Source: a virus. From it: a DNA stretch of 29,132 nt. Within the stretch, counting starts at the first letter, position 1, and each line of letters opens with the position of its first letter. Made by a program: the position numbers and the translations under genes. Of this stretch, positions 14,040 through 19,718 are shown one piece after another. The notes beneath the pieces are model-generated. The model was not told the DNA's origin. It searched no databases and saw only the letters and a program-made list of their open reading frames with translations. Location: positions 1-29,132 of the IMG/VR virus record IMGVR_UViG_3300030109_001976. One strand, given 5' to 3'.

Positions 14040-14578
14040 TGAGTGTAGTAGGTAGGCATGAGCGCCTCTACAAGGTTATAGATGGCGAAGAATACAAGTT
14101 ATGTGCACTTTGTAAGCAGTTCGTAGTGTTGGCTAACTGCACTTTAGGGAAAGTGAGGTTTGATGGACGTAGAAACTATGAAAATTGCAAACCGTGTGTA
14201 AACAAGAAAAGAAAAATATATAGGCAAGCACCAAGACATAAAGAAGTAAAACGTGCTTGGGAAGCAGCCAACCGTGACAAAGTACGAGCGGGAAACAAGA
14301 TCGCGTCTACTAAATACATTCGCTCAGAAAAAGGGAAAGCCACTCGCGCTAAGTATAACGCTGCTCATGCAAAAAAACTAAGGGAAGATAACAGGCAATA
14401 TAGTAAAGAGAAAGTAAAAAATATTTCAGACGCTTACGCTCGTCAAATGTTAGCTGTTTATAGCCCCTTAAAAGGTTCGCAGTTTTCCCAAGAAATTGTT
14501 GACGCTAAAAGAGAACTAATAAAATTAAGAAGAGAACTTAAAGGAGACCAATATGAAAGACGTCGTAGAACTACGTAA
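14039..14578 (+). CDS. Zinc-ribbon basic protein, possible endonuclease VII-like
   Basis: A 179-residue, very basic protein. Cys22/Cys25 (CALC) and Cys50/Cys53 (CKPC) form a likely four-Cys zinc site in the first 60 residues. They are followed by a long Lys/Arg-rich helical region (KKRKIYRQAPRHKEVKRAWE and onward) and KRELIKLRRELK near the C-terminus. Phage HNH and endonuclease VII proteins often have this kind of Cys pair plus basic helical layout, but I see no clear HNH catalytic triad, so it may be a DNA-binding relative. It is coupled to the polymerase gene by a one-base TAATG overlap, suggesting a role in replication or recombination. Confidence 0.6.
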   Translation: MSVVGRHERLYKVIDGEEYKLCALCKQFVVLANCTLGKVRFDGRRNYENCKPCVNKKRKIYRQAPRHKEVKRAWEAANRDKVRAGNKIASTKYIRSEKGKATRAKYNAAHAKKLREDNRQYSKEKVKNISDAYARQMLAVYSPLKGSQFSQEIVDAKRELIKLRRELKGDQYERRRRTT

Positions 14579-14756
14579 GCACTTATCAGAAGTATTTGAT
14601 GAGCTTCGTTCGGGTAGCATATCAGCTAACGAAGCCTCTGAACTAGCCAACATTGCTGGCAAGATGATTAACTCAGCTAAGGTACAGATGGAGTATCACG
14701 CACTACGCAAGGATGAGCCAAAAATAAAGTTCTTACACGTACAAGAAAAAGTTTGA
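14553..14756 (+). CDS. Conserved small phage protein, 67 aa
   Basis: A 67-residue helical protein with AAGGAG six bases upstream. The pattern LRKHLSEVFDELRSGSISAN followed by EASELANIAGKMINSAKVQM recalls a small phage protein family often seen beside replication genes; its function is unknown. It overlaps the upstream gene by 26 bases and is followed six bases later by the RecB-like nuclease gene. Confidence 0.7.
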   Translation: MKDVVELRKHLSEVFDELRSGSISANEASELANIAGKMINSAKVQMEYHALRKDEPKIKFLHVQEKV

Positions 14757-14762
14757 CGAGTA

Positions 14763-15431
14763 ATGAATGCTGCACCGTGGTCATTCAGTAAAATAAAATC
14801 GTTTCAACAATGCCCGAAGCAGTTTTATCACGAGAAGGTTATCAAGCAGTATCCGTTCAAGATGACAGCTGCTGTTCGATACGGCGACCAGTTTCATAGG
14901 GCTGCGGAGAAGTATGTACAGGGAGAAGAATTAGATAAACGGTTCGAGTTTGCAAAGCCCGCGTTGGACGCACTTAATGCCAAAGAGGGTAAGAAGTTAT
15001 GTGAACATAGGATGGGATTAACCAAGCGTTTGGAAGCTTGTAGTTTTTACGATCAGAATGTTTGGTTTCGTGGTATCGCAGACTTGCTGATTGTAAATGA
15101 AGAAGATAGAATGGCTTGGGTGGTAGATTACAAAACAGGTAAATCTGCCCGATATGCAGATAGAGGTCAGTTAGAACTGATGGCCCTGTCGGTGTTTAGG
15201 CACTTCCCTCAAGTGGAAAGTGTCAAAGCAGGTTTATTATTTGTAGTATGTAACGAGCTAATACGTGAAGAGTATGCTGTTACAGAACAAAAAAGGTTGT
15301 GGTCTAAGTGGCTAGAGGATTTTAGTTACATGAAAACAGCTTACAGTGACGAGATTTGGAACCCGAAACCAAGCGGATTGTGTCGGATGCACTGTCCGGT
15401 GATTGAGTGTTCTCATAATGGGAGAAACTAA
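14763..15431 (+). CDS. RecB/Cas4-like PD-(D/E)XK nuclease with four-Cys cluster
   Basis: A 222-residue nuclease of the RecB/Cas4/AddB-like group. Motifs are SFSKIKSFQQCP with Cys17, Gly41 and His45 in GDQFH, Asp107 in RGIADLLI, Asp122 and Lys124 in VVDYKTGK, and Gln136 in QLELMAL. Cys17 and the C-terminal Cys207, Cys211 and Cys216 (GLCRMHCPVIEC) have the one-plus-three layout that binds an iron-sulfur cluster in Cas4 and AddB. Such phage enzymes usually process double-strand ends during recombination. It starts at ATG 14763 with a weak site and ends in TAATG overlap with the next gene. No cas genes or CRISPR array are present, so a Cas4 role in spacer capture is unlikely. Confidence 0.88.
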   Translation: MNAAPWSFSKIKSFQQCPKQFYHEKVIKQYPFKMTAAVRYGDQFHRAAEKYVQGEELDKRFEFAKPALDALNAKEGKKLCEHRMGLTKRLEACSFYDQNVWFRGIADLLIVNEEDRMAWVVDYKTGKSARYADRGQLELMALSVFRHFPQVESVKAGLLFVVCNELIREEYAVTEQKRLWSKWLEDFSYMKTAYSDEIWNPKPSGLCRMHCPVIECSHNGRN

Positions 15432-15712
15432 TGCCATATAAGAATCCAAAAGATCGTAAGAAACAAGAGCCTGACAAGAAAGGTACGAAAGCTTTTAAAG
15501 ATCGCATGGAGCGTCAGAAAGCCAGACGTAAAATGGATAAGGTTAGCAAGGATGCTAATAAGAATGGGGTGGCTGACAAACGTGAGGGGAAAGATGTCAG
15601 TCATAAGAAACCGTTAAGTAAGGGCGGCTCTAATAAAGATGGAGTAAAGGTAGAGAGTAGTAGTAAGAATCGCAGCCGTAATTATAAGAAACCAACACGG
15701 CGCACCAAATAG
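15431..15712 (+). CDS. Highly basic, degenerate HNH-like protein, 93 aa
   Basis: A 93-residue protein in which about a third of residues are Lys or Arg. The centre DVSHKKPLSKGGSNKDGVKV (Asp55, His58, then Gly-Gly) followed by SSSKNRSRN has the outline of an HNH motif (D-x-x-H...N), and small phage proteins of this kind are common. The first half is Lys-rich and likely disordered. It is coupled to the RecB-like nuclease gene by a TAATG overlap and is followed by a terminator-like hairpin. It may be a nicking enzyme or simply a DNA-binding protein; catalytic competence is uncertain. Confidence 0.6.
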   Translation: MPYKNPKDRKKQEPDKKGTKAFKDRMERQKARRKMDKVSKDANKNGVADKREGKDVSHKKPLSKGGSNKDGVKVESSSKNRSRNYKKPTRRTK

Positions 15713-15745
15713 ACCAAGGGTACTTACTTGCCCTGTTTAGCACGC

Positions 15746-15779
15746 GCCGTCCGTGTGGTCGAAGACGGCATAATTTTTT
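15746..15779 (+). terminator. Intrinsic terminator or attenuator inside the replication block
   Basis: A six-pair stem GCCGTC (15746-15751) and GACGGC (15764-15769) with a 12-base loop is followed by ATAATTTTTT. It lies between the basic HNH-like gene and a short gene at 15789 whose ribosome-binding site begins at 15780. The stem is short, so partial read-through into the helicase unit is likely. Confidence 0.6.
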
Positions 15780-15788
15780 GGAGATCAA

Positions 15789-15965
15789 ATGGAATTAAAG
15801 AAAGCAGATGACTTTGATAGTGAAGATCAGTTTGCGGCTTATACGCTAGAGATGTTTGTCGTATCTGAGATATGCAAAAAATCAGTAGCCGATCTGAATG
15901 ACTTAGATGTAGCCAAAGCTAAACGTGTAGTCAAAACGAAAGGCGGTAGGCTTAGTTGGGTATGA
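15789..15965 (+). CDS. Short acidic protein, 58 aa, coupled to helicase
   Basis: This small gene starts at ATG 15789, five bases after GGAG (15780-15783), and its stop overlaps the helicase start as ATGA. The product begins MELKKADDFDSEDQFAAYTL and ends VVKTKGGRLSWV. It has an acidic, helical first half and a basic second half (DVAKAKRVVKTKGG). I do not recognise the family. Tight coupling suggests it works with, or controls translation of, the helicase. Confidence 0.7.
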   Translation: MELKKADDFDSEDQFAAYTLEMFVVSEICKKSVADLNDLDVAKAKRVVKTKGGRLSWV

Positions 15966-17497
15966 AAGTTATAGATAACAAAGCTCTTTTGCTACGACTA
16001 CGCCAGCCTGAAAAAGTAACTGATGTAATACCTAAGAGTAAGTTGTTACCTGATAACCAAGTCTTAGTTAATTGGGGCGTCGAAGAAACACACGTTTTAC
16101 GAAATCTAAACATCAAAGCCCCATCACCGATTGAACGAGACTACCAGTGGACAGGTAAATACAAACCGTTTGAACACCAAAAAACCACTTCTTCTTTCTT
16201 TACATTGAACAGGAGAGCGTTCTGCTTTAATGAACAAGGTACTGGTAAGACCGCCAGTGCAATCTGGGCTGCTGATTATCTGATGAACAAAGGCAGGATC
16301 AATCGCGCATTAGTTATATGTCCATTATCGATTATGGTGAGTGCGTGGAGAAACGATCTGTTTAATTTTGCTATGCATCGCACAGTGAGCGTGGCTTACG
16401 GCGCTGCTAGACAACGTGAAAAGGTCATACGTGACGGCGCTGAGTTTGTAATTATTAATTATGACGGTGTGGAGATCGTGCAAGATGTTATAGCTGAGGG
16501 TGGCTTTGATCTGATTATTATTGACGAAGCAACGCATTATAAGAATGTACAGACGAACCGTTGGAAGACACTTAACAAACTCATAACAGGTTCTACGTGG
16601 GTATGGTTGATGACCGGAACGCCTGCTGCACAAAGTCCTCTTGATGCTTACGGTCTAGCCAAACTAGCAGACGCTAAATCAGTACCACGTTTTTTCGGAT
16701 CGTTTCGTGATCAGGTCATGGTAAAAGTTAGTAAATTCAAATGGGTTCCTAAGCCAGAAGCGACTGAGATTGTGTTTGATGCTATGCAACCTGCCATACG
16801 GTTCACTAAGAAAGAGTGTTTGGATCTACCAGATATTGTTTATACCAAGCGTGAAGTTGAATTGACTCGACAGCAAAACAAATATTACAAAGAACTGAAA
16901 GATAGAATGATTACTCAGGCTGCTGGAGAACAAGTCTCGGCTGCTAACGCTGCGGTAAATATGAACAAGCTTCTTCAAATATCGGCAGGTGTTGTCTATA
17001 CAGATAACGGTCAGTCGTTGGAGTTTGATATTAAGTATCGCTATAAGGTGTTACGTGAAGTAATCAACGAAGCCAGCAAAAAAGTGTTGGTATTTGCACC
17101 GTTTAAAAACGTGATTGATGTGTTGGTAGATAAGCTACGCAACGATGGCATAACGACTGAGATGATTCGTGGTGATGTCACAGCATCACAGAGGACTCTT
17201 ATATTTAAACAGTTTCAAGAAAACCCAGACCCTAAGATTCTGGTGATTCAACCTCAAGCCGCTGCACATGGTGTTACGTTGACCGCTGCTGACACGATTG
17301 TTTGGTGGGGGCCAACAAGCTCTGTCGAAACTTATGCACAAGCTAATGCTCGTATCCATAGAGCAGGGCAAGACCATAAATGTACGGTGATTCAGTTACA
17401 AGGATCTCACGTAGAAAAACGTGTTTACGAACTATTAGATAATAAACTAGATACTCATACAAAAATTATCGATTTATACAAAGAAATACTTGCATAA
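15962..17497 (+). CDS. SNF2-type superfamily 2 helicase
   Basis: A 511-residue DNA translocase/helicase with both RecA-like domains. Motif I is QGTGKTA (residues 92-98), motif II is IIIDEATHYKN with DEAT at 188-191, motif III is MTGTPAAQ (217-224), and motif VI is ARIHRAGQ (463-470), the SNF2 hallmark. ICPLSIMVSAW (119-129) is motif Ia. SNF2-like helicases of this compact form accompany PolA in many phages and probably act in replication or recombination. The start is the ATG at 15962 inside an ATGA overlap with the short gene upstream; an earlier TTG in frame is unlikely. No nuclease domain is fused. Confidence 0.93.
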   Translation: MKVIDNKALLLRLRQPEKVTDVIPKSKLLPDNQVLVNWGVEETHVLRNLNIKAPSPIERDYQWTGKYKPFEHQKTTSSFFTLNRRAFCFNEQGTGKTASAIWAADYLMNKGRINRALVICPLSIMVSAWRNDLFNFAMHRTVSVAYGAARQREKVIRDGAEFVIINYDGVEIVQDVIAEGGFDLIIIDEATHYKNVQTNRWKTLNKLITGSTWVWLMTGTPAAQSPLDAYGLAKLADAKSVPRFFGSFRDQVMVKVSKFKWVPKPEATEIVFDAMQPAIRFTKKECLDLPDIVYTKREVELTRQQNKYYKELKDRMITQAAGEQVSAANAAVNMNKLLQISAGVVYTDNGQSLEFDIKYRYKVLREVINEASKKVLVFAPFKNVIDVLVDKLRNDGITTEMIRGDVTASQRTLIFKQFQENPDPKILVIQPQAAAHGVTLTAADTIVWWGPTSSVETYAQANARIHRAGQDHKCTVIQLQGSHVEKRVYELLDNKLDTHTKIIDLYKEILA

Positions 17498-17518
17498 GTT
17501 ATAAAAAAACACGATACT

Positions 17519-17543
17519 GCACTCCTCAGTCAAAGGAGAGTGC
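17519..17543 (+). promoter_or_regulatory. Hairpin sequestering a ribosome-binding site
   Basis: GCACTCCT (17519-17526) can pair with AGGAGAGTGC (17534-17543) with a two-base GA bulge, closing on a seven-base loop CAGTCAA. The 3' arm contains AAGGAG-type sequence, the ribosome-binding site of the gene at 17545. Folding would hide that site. Confidence 0.5.
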
Positions 17544-17544
17544 T

Positions 17545-17946
17545 ATGACTGATGCATTAGATGTATCAAAACTCACAAAAGTCTTTATTAAAATTAGAGA
17601 CGAAAGAAAACGAATCGCGGATGACTTTAACAAACGCGATGGAGAGCTTGCTGGAAAGCAAGACACAATTAAGAGTGCGCTGCTGAATCATCTGCAAGAG
17701 CAGAACATCGACAGCATAAAAACTGGCGAAGGCACGTTCTTTAGATCTACAAAGCAAAAGTATTGGACGAGTGATTGGTCCTCGATGTACGAATTCGTTA
17801 TAGAGAACCAAGTGCCTGATCTTTTGGAGAAACGACTGCATCAAACAAATATGAAGCAGTATCTGGAAGATAACCCTGACCTTCTGCCGAAAGGATTGAA
17901 TGTGGATTCTGAGTACACTTTGTCTATAAGGAAGCCAAAAAAATGA
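17545..17946 (+). CDS. Conserved phage replication-block protein, 133 aa
   Basis: The 133 residues start with a helical coiled-coil-like part (LTKVFIKIRDERKRIADDFN) and continue with SALLNHLQEQNIDSIKTGEG, KYWTSDWSSMYEFV and LLEKRLHQTNMKQYLE, ending with a short beta-like tail. I recognise the general pattern (helix pair, a DW-aromatic segment, LLEKRLHQTNMK) as a conserved protein found near SSB and nuclease genes in many phages; its biochemical role is unknown. A hairpin covers its ribosome-binding site, hinting at translational control. The stop overlaps the next start. Confidence 0.75.
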   Translation: MTDALDVSKLTKVFIKIRDERKRIADDFNKRDGELAGKQDTIKSALLNHLQEQNIDSIKTGEGTFFRSTKQKYWTSDWSSMYEFVIENQVPDLLEKRLHQTNMKQYLEDNPDLLPKGLNVDSEYTLSIRKPKK

Positions 17947-18218
17947 TGAAGGACGTAATCGAAGGACAACTGGTTCCAATAGAAGATGTCGCAAAACACT
18001 TCAAGGTGTCGCTATCTACGACTAGAAAGTGGGTTAGAGATGGTGACATACCAGAAAACCTGTACGTGAAGATCGGTAAGACCTATCGGTTTGATCTAGC
18101 AGGTATATCTAAGGCACTGCTCGCTAGATCAAGTGTGGATTCAACCACAGAAGAAGATACAGGGGTAACAGACTTGCTAGATAGTTGGGCCGAAGAAGAT
18201 TTAGATGGCGATGTATGA
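17943..18218 (+). CDS. MerR/excisionase-type helix-turn-helix protein, 91 aa
   Basis: A 91-residue protein. Residues 11-32 (VPIEDVAKHFKVSLSTTRKW) form a winged helix-turn-helix of the MerR/excisionase type, followed by a wing KIGKTYRFDLAGI. The C-terminal 30 residues are acidic and end GVTDLLDSWAEEDLDGDV, somewhat like the tail of the SSB two genes downstream. It could be a transcription regulator or a directionality-type DNA-binding protein. With no integrase in view, a regulator is more likely. It is the only clear HTH protein in the window and so a candidate to bind the 18-bp elements, which is inference. The start overlaps the previous stop and the stop overlaps the next start. Confidence 0.8.
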   Translation: MMKDVIEGQLVPIEDVAKHFKVSLSTTRKWVRDGDIPENLYVKIGKTYRFDLAGISKALLARSSVDSTTEEDTGVTDLLDSWAEEDLDGDV

Positions 18219-18877
18219 ATCGAATCAGCATACGAGGTGGGGTGTTCAACGGCATACCCACGGACACGGACACGCAGATAAAAGTAGTTATTTTAAATGC
18301 TGCAAATGTCGCAAGATCGTACTATTCTGATGAGTTCAGTGTTGACAGTTTTCAGCATCCTACCTGTTGGAGTGTTGACACGCAGAGACCTGCTATCGAG
18401 GTATTGGAGTCGCGCATACAAAGCGCGAGGTGCATTGACTGCACTCAAAATATCAGGGGATCTGCGAAGGGTGGAATTGGTAGAGCTTGTAGGTATTTTC
18501 AGCTTCTCGCAGTAGCTGAAGAACATGACCTCAGAACAGTTTACAGACTGCAAGTTCCATCCGCTTCGGTTTTTGGTAAGGGTAATAGGGACAATAAAAT
18601 GTCCTTAGAGGGGTACGCTAGGTTTTTACAAAAGCATGGCACGCCCCCGGCAGCGGTTGTCACTCGGATATTTTTCGATGACATAAGCACGATGCCCAAG
18701 ATCTGTTTTGATGCAGATAGGGCTTTGGCAGAAAAGGAGCTTGATGAGGTTAGGGGGATGATTAACCATCCAGATGCGTTGGAAGCGATAACTTTCAGTG
18801 TGACCTCCCATAACTTATCACCCTTTTCTATAGTAGACGGTGGTTTTGTTTTTAATGATGGAGATCATAATGGCTGA
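18215..18877 (+). CDS. Conserved phage protein with four-Cys zinc site, neighbour of SSB
   Basis: The product has 220 residues from the ATG at 18215, in an ATGA overlap with the HTH gene. Features are KVVILNAANVARSYYSDEF (residues 23-41), then HPTCWSVD (Cys51), CIDC (Cys73, Cys76) and GRACRYFQLLAV (Cys92), a likely zinc site. Next comes YRLQVPSASVFGKG (110-123) and GYARFLQKHGTPPAAVVTRI. I recognise this as a conserved phage protein regularly found beside an SSB; its role is unknown but replication-linked. The C-terminus SPFSIVDGGFVFNDGD resembles a repeat in the SSB downstream. It overlaps the SSB gene by 8 bases. Confidence 0.8.
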   Translation: MNRISIRGGVFNGIPTDTDTQIKVVILNAANVARSYYSDEFSVDSFQHPTCWSVDTQRPAIEVLESRIQSARCIDCTQNIRGSAKGGIGRACRYFQLLAVAEEHDLRTVYRLQVPSASVFGKGNRDNKMSLEGYARFLQKHGTPPAAVVTRIFFDDISTMPKICFDADRALAEKELDEVRGMINHPDALEAITFSVTSHNLSPFSIVDGGFVFNDGDHNG

Positions 18878-19598
18878 AGATATAAACAAATACGTGATAC
18901 CTAGCGCAGAAGTGCTATACCCACGTATCGATCAGACGTATCGGTTCGATACAACTGCAAACCAATCAGTACCATGCGGCGTTTTGGAGGATGGTGCGGA
19001 GTACAGCTTGAGTTTTAAGTTACCCAAAGCGGAAGCAGTAAAACTCTTCAAAGCTATGAAAGCGTATTACGATGTGAAGAAAGAGAAAAGCTGGCCTGAC
19101 AAATTTCCTAATCCGTTTAAGGAGCAGGAAGATGGTTTGTGGTTGGGTAAAGCTAAACTCAAAGGGGCGTTTGGCAAGGATGCAAGTCGCAAACCTTTGC
19201 AATTCGACTCTAATAACACTCCGCTTGGTGAGAACTTCAAACTCACGAGTGGTAGTGTAGCTAACATTCAAATCTCTTTTGTTCCTTATAACATAAGTGG
19301 TAATGGTGTTAGCTTGAGATTGGGCGCGGTACAAGTGCTCAAGTACACTCCTCTACAAACTAGATCCCCATTTGAAGCCGTTGATGGTGGCTTCGTAGTG
19401 GATGATGCTAGTCCTTTTGAGGCCGTTGATTCTGGATCACCTGACACCCTAGATCCTTTTGAAGAAGCGGAACAGGCTGAAGAGCCTGCTGAAGAACTTG
19501 TAGAGGAGCCAAAAAAGAAGGCCGTTAAGAAGTCTGCTCCTGCACCGAAAAAAGACTCTGACGATCTTAGCTCGTTAATCGACGAATGGGACGATTAA
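18870..19598 (+). CDS. Single-stranded DNA-binding protein, gp2.5/DUF2815-like
   Basis: The product has 242 residues from the ATG at 18870 (GGAG at 18860-18863, 6 bases between), chosen over an earlier ATG that would overlap the previous gene more. Residues 1-165 look like an OB-fold SSB (NKYVIPSAEVLYPRIDQTYR, EYSLSFKLPKAEAVKLFKAM, KLKGAFGKDASRKPLQFDS). The tail from about 166 is low-complexity, with two copies of SPFEAVD (166-172 and 181-187), a long Glu-rich and Lys/Pro stretch, and an acidic end DDLSSLIDEWDD. Acidic C-termini of phage SSBs contact polymerase and helicase-primase. It lies just before the primase-helicase gene. Confidence 0.8.
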   Translation: MAEDINKYVIPSAEVLYPRIDQTYRFDTTANQSVPCGVLEDGAEYSLSFKLPKAEAVKLFKAMKAYYDVKKEKSWPDKFPNPFKEQEDGLWLGKAKLKGAFGKDASRKPLQFDSNNTPLGENFKLTSGSVANIQISFVPYNISGNGVSLRLGAVQVLKYTPLQTRSPFEAVDGGFVVDDASPFEAVDSGSPDTLDPFEEAEQAEEPAEELVEEPKKKAVKKSAPAPKKDSDDLSSLIDEWDD

Positions 19599-19620
19599 GT
19601 TTATCGAGGTATAACGAGTT

Positions 19621-19700
19621 ACATCACGGCTAGGTTCGTGTGGTTTCGACCGAAAAGGGTGGGGTTTTGATGTCCTCTTAACCTACCCCTGCCGTGATGT
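19621..19700 (+). ncRNA. Structured leader before the primase-helicase gene
   Basis: A perfect 10-bp inverted repeat, ACATCACGGC (19621-19630) and GCCGTGATGT (19691-19700), encloses a second helix TAGGTT (19631-19636) / AACCTA (19680-19685) with a five-base bulge. Inside are a small GGT-TTCG-ACC hairpin and a possible AAAA/TTTT stem around GGGTGGGG. The whole fold ends eight bases before the AGG ribosome-binding site of the next gene. This layout looks like a cis-acting RNA or protein-binding leader. I cannot match it to a known family. There is no T run after it, so it is not a plain terminator. Confidence 0.6.
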
Positions 19701-19718
19701 CTTTATTAGGTGCAACAC

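Noticed and set aside
14763-15431. Cas4 of a phage CRISPR system
   Set aside because: No repeat-spacer array or other cas gene is visible in the window.
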